A stretch of DNA of 27,277 nucleotides from Chara braunii (Eukaryota; Streptophyta; Charophyceae; Charales; Characeae). The position numbers and the translations under genes were made by a program. The notes under the pieces were generated by a model. It saw only the letters and a program-made list of their open reading frames with translations, was not told the origin of the DNA and did no database searches. Shown one piece after another: positions 18,425-27,151 of the stretch. Where the stretch lies: contig BFEA01000171.1 of assembly GCA_003427395.1 (NCBI GenBank), forward strand, positions 761,647-788,923. The letters run 5' to 3'. Positions within the stretch are counted from its first letter, which is position 1. Each line of letters starts with the position of its first letter.

Positions 18425-20880
18425 TATTGTGTGTTATGTGTGATGAAAATTATGTGAGAGTCGTGCAGCAGATGTGTCAGGTCCTATCTTCGAGCCTGGA
18501 GGTGCACTAAACACCATAACATCGTTGTCAGTGTCTTTCATCTGAGGCTACCCCGGTGGCTATTGCCTATTCCTCGCAGCCTTGCAGCCGGTTGGCTATC
18601 GACAATGTCGTAGACAATCCTTACACGGTGGTCGGCAGGTGCGTCATTGTCTTTTGTACAACCTTGTAATTGTACATCAAAAGACAGCGCACCTGCCGAC
18701 CCGGATAAGCTTCTAAGGGTTCCATATGAGGCAACCCAGGTGACTATTGCCTATTCCTCGAAGCCTTGCAGCCGGTTGGCTATCGACAAGGTCATAGAAA
18801 ATCCTTACACGGTGGTCGGCAAGTGCGTCATTGCCTTTTGTACAACCTTGTAATTGTACGTCAAACGACAGCGCACCTTCCGACCCGGGTGAGCTTTAAA
18901 GGGAAGTGGGCCCATTTACCCTCAAGTACTAGGTTTGGCGGAGACCTTTGTTCTGTGTATGAGTCCCCTTCTTGCTCTCTGTCATGTGTGATGAAAATTG
19001 TGTGGGAGTCTGGATCTGATGTGTCAGGTCATATCTTCGAGTCTGGAGGTGGACTAAATACCATAACATCGTTGTCAGTGTCTGCCATCTGAGGCCACCC
19101 AGGTGGCTATTGCCTATTCCTCGCAGCCTTGCAGCCGGTTGGCTATCGGCAATGTCATAGAAAATTCTTACACGGTGGTCGGCAGGTGCGTCATTGTCTT
19201 TTGTACAACCTTGTAATTGTACGTCAAAAGACAGCGCACCTGCCGACCCGGGTAAGCTTCAAAGGGAAGTGGACCCATTTACCCTCAAGTACTAGGTTTG
19301 GCGGAGACCTTTGTTCTGTGTATGAGTCCCCTTCTTGCTGTGTGTCATGTGTGATAAAATTTGTGTGAGAGTCTGGATCTGATGTGTCAGGTCCTATCTT
19401 CGAGTCTGGAGGTGCACTAAATACCATAACATTGTTGTCAGTGTCTTCCATCTGGGGCCATCTAGGTGGCTATTGCCTATTCCTCGTAGCCTTGCAGCCG
19501 GTTGGCTATCGACAATGTCATAGAAAATCCTTACATAGTGGTTGGCAGGTGCGTCGTTGTCTTTTGTACAACCTTGTAATTGTACGTCAAAAGACAACGC
19601 ACATGCCGACCCGGGTAAGCTTCAAAGGGAAGTGGGACCATTTACCCTCAAGTACTAGGTTTGGCGGGGACCTTTGTTTTGTGTATGAGTCCCCTTCTTG
19701 GTGTGTGTCATGTGTGATGAAAATTGTGTGGGAGTCTGGATCTGATGTGTCAGGTCCTATCTTCGAGTCTGCAGGTGCAATAAATACCATAACATCGTTG
19801 TCAGTGTCTTCCATCTGAGGCCACTCAGGTGGCTATTACCTATTCCTCGGAGCCTTGCAGCCGGTTGGCTATCGACAATGTCATAGAAAATCCTTGCACG
19901 GTGATGGGCAGGTGCGTCATTGTCTTTTGTACAACGCTGTAATTGTATGTCAAAAGACAACGCACCTGCCGACCCGGATAAACTTCAAAGGGAAGTGGGC
20001 CCATTTACCCTCTAGTACTAGGTTTGGCGGGGACCTTTGTTCTGTGTATGAGTCCCCTTCTTGCTGTGTGTCATGTGTGATGAAAATTATATGGGAGTCT
20101 GGATCTGATGTGTCAGGTCTTATCTTCGAGACTGGAGGTGCACTAAATACCATAACATCGTTGTCAGTGTCTTCCATCTGAGGCCACTCAGGTGGCTATT
20201 GCCTATTCCTCGCAACCTTGCAGCCGGTTGGCTATCGACAATGTCATAGACAATCCTTACACGGTGGTCGGCATGTGCGTCATTGTCTTTTGTACAACCT
20301 TGTAATTGTACGTCAAAAGACAGCGCACCTGCCGACCCGGGTAAGCTTCAAAGGGAAGTGGGTCCATTTACCTTCAAGTACCAGGATTGGCGGAGACCAA
20401 TGTTTTGTGTATAAGTCCCCTTCTTGTTGTGTGTTATGTGTGATGAAAATCGTGTGGGAGTCTGAATCTGATGTGTCAGGTCCTATCCTCGAGTCTGGAG
20501 GTGCACTAAATACCATAACATCGTTGTCAGTGTCTTCCATTTGAAGCCACCCAGGTGGCTATTGCCTATTCCTCGCAGCCTTGCAGCCGGTTGGCTATCG
20601 GCAATGTCATAGACAATCCTTACACGGTGGTCGGCAGGTGCGTCATTGTTTTTTGTACAACCTTGTAATTGTACGTCAAAAGACAGCGCACCTGCCGACC
20701 CGGGTAAGCTTCTAATGGAAGTGGGCCCATTTACCCTCAAGTACCAGGTCTGGCGGAGACCTTTCTTCTGTGTATGAGTCCCCTTCTTTTTGTGTGGACA
20801 TGTGTGATGATAATCGTGTGCCAGTCTGGATCTGATGTGTCAGGTCCTATCTTTGAGTCTAGAGGTTCAATACATTATAT
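18425..20880 (+). repeat. 363-bp satellite array with a 70-bp hairpin in each unit
   Basis: The anchor TTGCAGCCGGTTGGCTATCG starts at 18582, 18766, 19129, 19492, 19855, 20218 and 20581. Every step from 18766 on is exactly 363 bases. The first step is 184 because that copy lacks about 179 bases after the hairpin. The last copy decays at about 20880. Each unit contains a strong inverted repeat with GTCGGCAGGTGCG pairing CGCACCTGCCGAC, TGTCTTTTG pairing CAAAAGACA, and GTAC pairing GTAC. Because 363 is divisible by three, a ~108-codon frame recurs in every unit, each time ending at a stop and with no ATG start. I regard these frames as a consequence of repeat length and not as genes. Confidence 0.95.
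18631..18700 (+). repeat. Satellite hairpin, best-paired copy
   Basis: Outer arms 18631-18643 and 18688-18700 pair perfectly (13 bp). After a TCAT/G bulge, nine more pairs follow (TGTCTTTTG with CAAAAGACA). Equivalent hairpins lie at about 18815-18884, 19178-19247, 19541-19610, 19904-19973, 20267-20336 and 20630-20699, with a few arm mismatches in some copies. Confidence 0.9.
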
Positions 20881-21549
20881 TAGATCGTTTTGTTTTGAGT
20901 CGTGTTCATCACACTGGTGGTCCTTGGACATGGGCATCACTCATCTTCGCATGAGCACGTGTAGGGTAGGGAAGTGGGGAAGAAGTAGACGAACCGTTAT
21001 CATTTCTATTATGGTTAACTTCGTAGAGGATATTAACCCTTGTAGTTGACGGTATGCTAAGAGAGTATACCCTTCATGGGCCTTTGCGTATGATACGCAT
21101 AAAGTATAACAGTATAACGACATGCTCTTTATCTCTTTGTTGCTCCTAGTAATTAGTATTTTATTTGAGCAATATTTCACTGATACTTGTATCATTTTGT
21201 AGACATGATTTGAAACCGTGTAGGAAGTATTAATTGCTGATTTTTGTCATGACGGTCTAACAGAAGGGCAATCCTACCAAGTGTCATTTGTAGTCGATGA
21301 CCAAGAGAAGATGGACATGTGGTACTGAAGTAAGATCCGAGGAGCGGGACGTGGGTGTTGAAGGATGATCATTCAGGAGCTGCCACATATATTTTGAATA
21401 CGTCAAAGATGAAGGATAAAAAAGTAGATTTAGGAAGTATAGACGAGCATAACATATTGAGCGACGAAGGCAAAACTTAACGGGCTGCAAGCAGAAGGGT
21501 AGATCCTGCTATCCTCCCCTCTATCCCTCGCGCCAAAGTCCTGCAAGCA
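20881..21549. other. No gene recognised
   Basis: Spacer between the satellite and the coding cluster. TGCGTAT-G-ATACGCA at about 21084-21098 is a short perfect inverted repeat. It may hold the promoter or 5' untranslated exon of the downstream genes, but no TATA box or start could be assigned with confidence. Confidence 0.35.
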
Positions 21550-21819
21550 ATGGCCGGGGGAGAGGCTTGCATCGAGAAGATGTATGCAAAGAGTCTATTG
21601 TTGTCCGCTCTGTTGTTTGAATCGAAAGATGATGTACGTAAATTGGAGCATGGGGTTGTCGAAAAAAACAAACAGCTCATGGAATGTAAGTTAGAGTTAC
21701 AACGATTAAGAGACGAAGAGAGCGCATCACACAAGAAAATCGATATTCTAGAGGCGCGCCTTGCGGACGTCAAATTTCGACTGAATGAAGTCGAATCACG
21801 TTATACATCACAGACATGA
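21550..21819 (+). CDS. Short coiled-coil protein or exon, unrecognised family
   Basis: The frame encodes 89 residues from an ATG in good Kozak-like context (G at -3, G at +4). Residues about 24-86 are charged and heptad-like (DVRKLEHGVVEKNKQLMECK, LELQRLRDEE, KIDILEARLADVKFRLNEVE), which predicts a coiled coil. The first 23 residues are Ala/Gly/Leu-rich. The frame ends at TGA 21817. A second TGA lies in the same frame at 21859, after which it stays open and leads into the next ORF, so this may be the first exon of a larger gene. I do not recognise the family. The amino-acid composition and lack of repeats make it more credible than the other short frames in the window. Confidence 0.45.
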   Translation: MAGGEACIEKMYAKSLLLSALLFESKDDVRKLEHGVVEKNKQLMECKLELQRLRDEESASHKKIDILEARLADVKFRLNEVESRYTSQT

Positions 21820-21930
21820 AAAAGGAGGGCATTCAAACTACTAGACAACACATGTCCATGACCAAGAGTCGGAGAGGTTGATGATTCGTGGGACGTTCAA
21901 CCCTGTGCAGATACACGCAAGTGTGTTCTT

Positions 21931-22656
21931 GTGCAAGATTGGGCCGGACTTGGTAGCCAGACACAAGTTTTCATTGACAACGTAAAGGGGGATGTACAAA
22001 ATCTGCACGAGCTTTTGTACTTCACAGAGGATTGTGTGCGACATTGCTCCGAGACTATAAGTCATCATTACGGACGTGATAGTGATCATCGTACAACATC
22101 GAGTGGTGAAGATATCATCATGGGAAACATTCGTTGTCTGTTGTCGAGCTGCATAGATATTATGGATTCAACTGCGTATTTTCGCGCTAGAATTGAGTGT
22201 GAGGATTTGAAGTTCTACGACGAGTCGGAGATATCAACAAAGCACGATTGCCGACAAAATGAAAAAGCGAATGTGCATGATACCTACTCAAAGCCGTTAC
22301 ATAGAGGAGAAGATACGGAGGACGACACACGCTCCACATCCCCCCCGCACACAATCTTTAGGTGCGATGATTTCACACGGTTGACTTCATTCGAGGTACG
22401 ACATAATTTTCCATGCATTATGGCTCGAAAAACACATTCTTTGGACAAGCCCCAGACCACGATACTGATGACAACGGATGTTTTTGCAGCACATGTGGCA
22501 ACTGCAAATAAGCGGGATGTCGTAAGACTTGTCATCGATATAATGTCTCACATGATCTCTTTGATGAGAGAAGTAATGACAATTGTCAGTGCTCGAGGCC
22601 AGAGGACAACGGTGACAACAAAATGTTGTCATTGTGAAAGTCTTCAACTGGGCTGA
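21931..22656 (+). CDS. Unrecognised 241-aa protein or exon
   Basis: The frame is open from just after the TGA at 21859 to the TGA at 22654. The stated start is a GTG codon, so the true beginning is probably an upstream exon junction. A candidate acceptor is CCCTGTGCAG at about 21901-21910. The N-terminal ~70 residues look helical (QVFIDNVKGDVQNLHELLYF). The middle (about residues 100-140) is polar and acidic and probably disordered. The C-terminal third is again helical (DVVRLVIDIMSHMISLMREV), ending in a Cys/His-rich KCCHCES. No catalytic motif or named domain is recognised. It shares a reading frame and orientation with its neighbours, suggesting one gene, but splicing is unproven. Confidence 0.45.
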   Translation: MQDWAGLGSQTQVFIDNVKGDVQNLHELLYFTEDCVRHCSETISHHYGRDSDHRTTSSGEDIIMGNIRCLLSSCIDIMDSTAYFRARIECEDLKFYDESEISTKHDCRQNEKANVHDTYSKPLHRGEDTEDDTRSTSPPHTIFRCDDFTRLTSFEVRHNFPCIMARKTHSLDKPQTTILMTTDVFAAHVATANKRDVVRLVIDIMSHMISLMREVMTIVSARGQRTTVTTKCCHCESLQLG

Positions 22657-22914
22657 GAACAGTCGGAAAACATGTATAGAAAATGTCAGATTGTATGTCA
22701 ACGCTTCATGAAAGAGTCTACTATCTAATTTCTATATGTGTGTTGCCGGAGGTGAGTGGTGCATATGTGTATGTATGACTACTTGTGTGTATGTGAACAC
22801 TGTATAATTTCATATAAGTTGCGATTGTGGATGCTGTAGATGACGTCGCTTTCACAGTTCGCTTCTGGAGGTGGAGAAACATAGTATGTTGCTACTGAAG
22901 ATCTGGTTCATGGC

Positions 22915-24015
22915 ATGACAGACATTGGGGAAGGAGAGACCGAGAGAGGGCAGTGTGGAAGAGACAGTGAAGAGATATATCGTGTAGAAAATTTGGAAGG
23001 GAGAGAGATGGATCTAAGTGGTTGTGGTCTTGGAAAAAACCGAATGATGGACGATGATGATAATAATGCAGGAGGGGAATGCGAGTGTCTTGTCGACGAC
23101 AAATGTGTGACGATGACTGGAGAGGGTGAGTTGTTTGAGTACACTGTGAGGTGGGAACCTAATGTCGTGCAGCCAGGATTGTATCGCGGGAAGCGTTGCT
23201 TTGCTATGAATTGCAATGAGAGATGGATCCCTGTCAAGGCACCATCTCCTGAGATATGGGATCATTTCACTCTTGCAATTGTTGAGGAACGGGTGCATAG
23301 GCTGAATCCATCTGTTCCTAGAGATGCTATCACACTCCATTCCTTCACAATCCACAAACTTTTGAAGGAAAGAAAACAATTATGGTTGAATGATTTTTTT
23401 TACGACAATATGGAGTTATCGGTTCCGTGGCTTGTCACTGCTGAAGATGCAAGACCAAACAGTTGTTCTGAAGATGATCCAAAAAGAGACCCTCGTTGGG
23501 GGTGGGTGCCGCTCACGATCCCTGTAGCAACGAGTGTGATGCGGGTGAGACGACAAAACGTGATGGGGAACTGGTGGCTTGTCCAGTATATTAATGAAAA
23601 ATTCACTTTTCGGGCTTTTGACAGTGAGACTGGGGTGGAGAAAAAGTCAGAAAGGGAAGAAGGAGAATATGGGAATAACGTGGATAGTAGTGTTCCACTC
23701 AAAAATCCAGTTCCACTAATTTTTGCGGATGGCCATACGTTTTCTGAGGATGTGCGTGTGTGCCTCACAGACAAACAAGGCACGATCGAAAGGTGCACTG
23801 ATGTGTGGGAGGATATCTGGAATCCTTATATCCACAAAGAAGAAAACATTTCTCAGTATGATGTCAGACACACATTGATGACGGCACCTGATTCTGGGAA
23901 ATGTGCACCCTCAGATGTATACGGGTATCATGTAAATTGGAATCACGATGTGTTGCAACCAGGATATTGGAAAGGGAAGTTGACAATGGCAGCGAAAGCT
24001 CCTTCAGGCCACTGA
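22915..24015 (+). CDS. Unrecognised protein with repeated Trp-rich module
   Basis: A 366-codon frame with an ATG start. Residues 1-70 are acidic and low-complexity (EGETERGQ, MMDDDDNNAGG). Residues 75-91 (EYTVRWEPNVVQPGLYRG) recur at 338-354 as GYHVNWNHDVLQPGYWKG, so the protein is built of at least two related modules. Other Trp-rich strand-like segments include WGWVPLTIPV (195-204) and NWWLVQYINEKFTFRAFDSE (219-238). No known catalytic motif is seen. The frame ends in TGA at 24013, in the middle of the second module, and coding-like sequence continues in the same frame beyond it. The protein is therefore truncated by a nonsense change, spliced around it, or a pseudogene. The length and composition argue strongly that this was selected as protein-coding. 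Confidence 0.6.
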   Translation: MTDIGEGETERGQCGRDSEEIYRVENLEGREMDLSGCGLGKNRMMDDDDNNAGGECECLVDDKCVTMTGEGELFEYTVRWEPNVVQPGLYRGKRCFAMNCNERWIPVKAPSPEIWDHFTLAIVEERVHRLNPSVPRDAITLHSFTIHKLLKERKQLWLNDFFYDNMELSVPWLVTAEDARPNSCSEDDPKRDPRWGWVPLTIPVATSVMRVRRQNVMGNWWLVQYINEKFTFRAFDSETGVEKKSEREEGEYGNNVDSSVPLKNPVPLIFADGHTFSEDVRVCLTDKQGTIERCTDVWEDIWNPYIHKEENISQYDVRHTLMTAPDSGKCAPSDVYGYHVNWNHDVLQPGYWKGKLTMAAKAPSGH

Positions 24016-24327
24016 CTCCCTTTAGGGTTCATGAAGGAGGGACTTGTGGGTCATTGGCAATTCATGGTTGTGCTTCCCAGAGTTTGGTTGTGTAATCCAG
24101 ACATTCTGGATAAGAAGGTATTGTACGATCATGCAAATCACATCTGGCAGAGAATCATCGTGGAAGACAGACAAATGATCGTTTGTGGATATGATTCCAA
24201 ATCAAAGCAACGAATGTGGCTCATCGACACAGATGATGATGGTGATGATGACACTGACAAGGATGTCACATTTCAATGTTTGAAGAATCTGCGTGAGCGT
24301 TTCCATTCCTTAGCTCTTTTGGGATGA
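24016..24327 (+). pseudogene. In-frame continuation of the second Trp-rich module
   Basis: Directly after the TGA at 24013 the same frame encodes GHWQFMVVLPRVWL, then HIWQRIIVEDRQMIV and CGYDSKSKQRMWLIDTDDD. This matches the first module: NWWLVQYINEKFTFRAFDSE aligns without gaps to IWQRIIVEDRQMIVCGYDSK. An Asp-rich run follows and the frame stops at TGA 24325. CTGCGTGAGC at about 24290-24298 contains a good splice donor (GTGAGC), and GTAACTTTCAAG at 24376-24387 could be an acceptor, but joining them does not keep the frame. After the TAG at 24361 the frame reopens with VHVTFKD, resembling VPLIFAD of the first module. I call it the 3' part of the same, possibly decayed, gene. Confidence 0.5.
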
Positions 24328-24363
24328 GTTCTGGTGCTTTGGAAGGAGGAATGTGTAGACTAG

Positions 24364-25334
24364 AGTCCTGTACATGTAACTTTCAAGGATCCACTGGGAA
24401 TACCTTTTGATTTGGTTTATGAAAAAGGTTTATTACGTCATTGCATGTACAGTGCAGAGGTTCCCCGAAACAATGGCGTATGCATAGAGCCAGAAGACGC
24501 AGACGACGAAGTTGGAGGCGGCTCAGAGAATGAGGGAGACACACCAGACATGCCTCAGAGAGAGCGAGAGAATGATGAACCCTTGATGAGAAAGGACTCA
24601 AAACTCGAGGCGATTCGACTCTTGAAGAAGAATGTTGGTGCAAAGAATGACAATGTACGCAAAAAGGCTGCAAAGGTCAACCATGCACGAGAAAAGAAGG
24701 CGAAGAGGAAAGGGAATGAAGATGAGCATGCGTCAAAGAGGAAAGGGAGAAAACAAAAAAAAAAGGTTGATGGAGGACAGACAAGGCGTTGGAAGTTCAG
24801 ACCCGGGACAGTTGCACTTCGAGATATTCGTAAGATGCAAAAGTCTATGGATAGACTCATTCCCTTTGCTCCATTTGTGCGGTTCGTGAGGGAAATACTA
24901 GAAGATGACGATTGGAGGACAAGATGGGGAGAAGAAACTAGTCATCTGCCTGAATATCCCTTCTAGCTCTGAAGACGTTGCAAGAGGAAGCAAAGGCATA
25001 CATTGTGCATATATTCAATTTGACAAACCAGGTAGCTATCCATTCCAAGAGAGTGACTATCATGAGGAAGGATATGCAGTTGGTTATTGAATTGAAAAAG
25101 GGGATATGTGACTACGGCACGGGCAAGATCCCGCCTCACAGAGAAAAGAGGGACCCGACAGCGAGAGAGAAGAAGGACGATCCACCGCAGGAGAAAACGG
25201 AGGGTCCGGGACAGAAGCAAAAAAAAACAGTGCAGAAGGAAAAGGAGGACCCGCCGGGAAAGAAAAACGACCCACCCCCGAAGAAAAAGGACTCGCAGGT
25301 CGCCACAGTTGCTCCAAAAACGCCAAAGACTTAA
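24364..25334 (+). CDS. Histone H3-like protein with long tails, split by a 26-bp GT...AG segment
   Basis: H3 signatures are unmistakable: [16 protein letters not shown] (from 24799; canonical H3 has [16 protein letters not shown]), LIP...FVRFVREIL, then [13 protein letters not shown] and [16 protein letters not shown] (canonical AIHAKRVTIMPKDIQLAR). The frame breaks between RTRWGEET and LKTLQEE. Removing 24941-24966, a 26-base segment with GT and AG ends and a stop codon inside, restores one continuous fold with about one extra residue. Before the fold lies about 145 residues of acidic then Lys-rich tail. After it come about 75 residues rich in Lys, Pro and Asp ([18 protein letters not shown]), which normal H3 lacks. 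Trp instead of Phe before the second helix and RKD instead of PKD are shared with plant CenH3, but loop 1 has ordinary H3 length. The start is unclear: ATG 24445 is first in frame, and the frame is open back to 24364. It could be a divergent expressed H3 variant or a decaying copy. Confidence 0.72.
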
Positions 25335-25743
25335 CAGTTGCAGCCACAACAATCAAGAAAAAGAAAAGTTGTAGCTTCAAAACCGGCAAGCAGGAAAAAA
25401 TCGAAGTCCTGAACATTGTGATGTGGGACAGTAGCCTTTGTGTCTAGATGTAGTTAGGAGTCTTAGTATGTGCAATTGTGTGATGTACATAGGGTTTCTT
25501 TGGGGCAACAGCTCCTCTTTCACTTTGCCTCGCACGTACAAGACTGGCCACGTTGCTGCTGGTTGGGTTATTTATTAACTCAAGGCGTATGTTTGCGACC
25601 ATAACCTTTTTTAGTCCTAGGTACAGTCCCAGAATTCCCAAGGTTCCACGTGCCATGTACCATAGTCCAAATGGTAGTCCCTGTCGTACAGTCTGTAGGG
25701 TCTGTTCGTACAAGTTTCTGGTAGGTTGCCAGAAGTCTGTTCC

Positions 25744-25745
<2 letters not shown>
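25335..25745 (+). other. 3' flank of the H3-like gene
   Basis: After the TAA at 25332 the same frame stays open for 25 more codons with basic content (QSRKRKVVASKPASRKKSKS) before TGA at 25410. This suggests that the stop is recent or that the tail was once longer. Beyond that no gene is recognised up to the GA microsatellite. Confidence 0.4.
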
Positions 25746-25798
<53 letters not shown>

Positions 25799-25804
25799 AC
25801 ACAC
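25746..25804. repeat. (GA)n then (CA)n microsatellite
   Basis: About 24 GA dinucleotides followed by a short CA run. Confidence 0.97.
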
Positions 25805-25921
25805 ATGCAATGACTTGCTGATTTCTGTTGCCGTGACTAACTGCGAGGCGGTATTATGTCGTGATTGCCTGCTGAGTTTGCGGTGTCTGTTATAAAAATA
25901 GAACCGGTTCATCCCTTCGGT
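25803..25921 (+). repeat. Duplicated block between microsatellites, copy 1
   Basis: ACATGCAATGACTTGCTGAT through GCGAGGCGGTATTATGTCGT and TGATTGCCTGCTGAGTTTG to AAAAATAGAACCGGTTC. It is repeated, 248 bases downstream, at 26051. Confidence 0.93.
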
Positions 25922-25922
25922 T

Positions 25923-25991
<69 letters not shown>

Positions 25992-26050
25992 GACACAGAC
26001 TGACAGACAGGTAGACAAACAAACAGACAGACAAACAGACACACACACAC
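25923..26050. repeat. (AC)n, (GA)n and ACAG-rich microsatellite between the copies
   Basis: AC repeats at about 25923-25957, GA repeats to about 25987, then degenerate GACAGACA units, then AC repeats again. Confidence 0.96.
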
Positions 26051-26215
26051 ACATGCAATGACTTGCTGATTTCTGCTAGCGTGGCTAACTGCGAGGCGGT
26101 ATTATGTCGTGATTGCCTGCTGAGTTTGTGGTGTGTTTGATTGTGTGTGTCTGACTGTCCCACTTAGATCGACAGACTGTTCTAAAAATAGAACCAGTCC
26201 AGCCTTGCGGTTGCA
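26051..26215 (+). repeat. Duplicated block, copy 2, with ~45-bp extra sequence
   Basis: Nearly identical to copy 1 up to CTGCTGAGTTTGTGGTGT. It then carries an extra TG-rich stretch and resumes with CTAAAAATAGAACCAGTCC and CCTTGCGGTTGCA. Confidence 0.93.
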
Positions 26216-26330
26216 GGCCCAGACTTCCCGGAAGTTTAGAGACCCATGGGGGCCCACAGTGGGTAGAGCCCGTAGCTGGGTAGGGGCCCAGAGGCCCGAA
26301 CTGAAACGGTACCGGTAGTTCTATTTTTAG
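26182..26330. repeat. Inverted repeat CTAAAAATAGAAC / GTTCTATTTTTAG
   Basis: A 13-base perfect inverted repeat with arms at 26182-26194 and 26318-26330, about 120 bases apart. The left arm is part of the duplicated block (also present, one base changed, in copy 1). Confidence 0.85.
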
Positions 26331-27145
26331 GTCCAGTAGGGTCTGGTCTGGTAGGGCCTGGTAGGCCTAGGCTAGTGTAGGCATAAGTAGAGTAGGACCG
26401 ATGTAGTTAGGACTTGTTGCTTTTCATTTTCGCATCGCAGCATTCTGAGCCAAGGAAGTTTGGTAGCGGTGATGGTCTATAGGCGACATCCTGAGACTTC
26501 AGCGTGTGTAGCAGCCATAGCCAGACTCTAAGAGCTCGCCATAGCTGGCACGTCCTCTGCGCATCTACCCTTGGGGGTATCTGCGTTAGGCTGGGCTATT
26601 TCGGGATTCTTCACTGTGTGTACATGGGTGGACCATTGTTGGCCATCTCCAGTTGGGCTTCGTCAGTGGTGTGGCAGCCATAACTGCCTTCTTCTTCGTC
26701 AATGTTACTCACCGACATTGAAGACTGCATCACGATTCTTCTTCTTCATCAGGGTGGTTGGCGCTGGCCTCTGGGAGGCTGATACAGTGTAGCACTAGCA
26801 CTGGGTGTGGAGTAGTGAGTGGTGTGTGGAGTATTAAGGTGGCGAGATACTGGGATAAACTCTGTAACGATAATTGGGACTATTGGTTTGAGTTGGTTCA
26901 TCATAAGACCAGTATTCCAATTGTGATCTTCGCAGTTGTCATCTTGTGATTGGTTTTCGGGAGTTTGTCAGAGAGTGAGAAACACTGTGTGTCTTCTCCC
27001 CATCTGTACATGATTGAATTCCGCTGCTTATCTCTGAGTTGTGTGCAGATTGGACTCTGTCTCCTCTTGTTTATATATATAATGCATGTATGGGCGTGTG
27101 TGAGATACTCTGTGTGTGAGCGGCGAGAAAATCATCACACAACCA
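26331..27145. other. No gene supported
   Basis: GGTCTGGT/GGCCTGGTAGG-type short repeats lie at 26335-26385, and unremarkable sequence follows. Short open frames at 26571-26792 and 26758-26949 have no recognisable features. Confidence 0.35.
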
Positions 27146-27151
27146 AGGTCA

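Noticed and set aside
18766-20544. Repeated 108-codon ORFs and 75-codon minus ORFs in the 363-bp array
   Set aside because: The unit is divisible by three so frames recur automatically; there is no ATG start on the + strand and no protein features.
24361-25334. Alternative genetic code (TAA/TAG as Gln, as in some ulvophyte algae) to explain in-frame stops
   Set aside because: Reading through the TAG at 24964 stays out of frame with the rest of the H3 fold, so a code change does not repair the gene; the GT...AG segment does.
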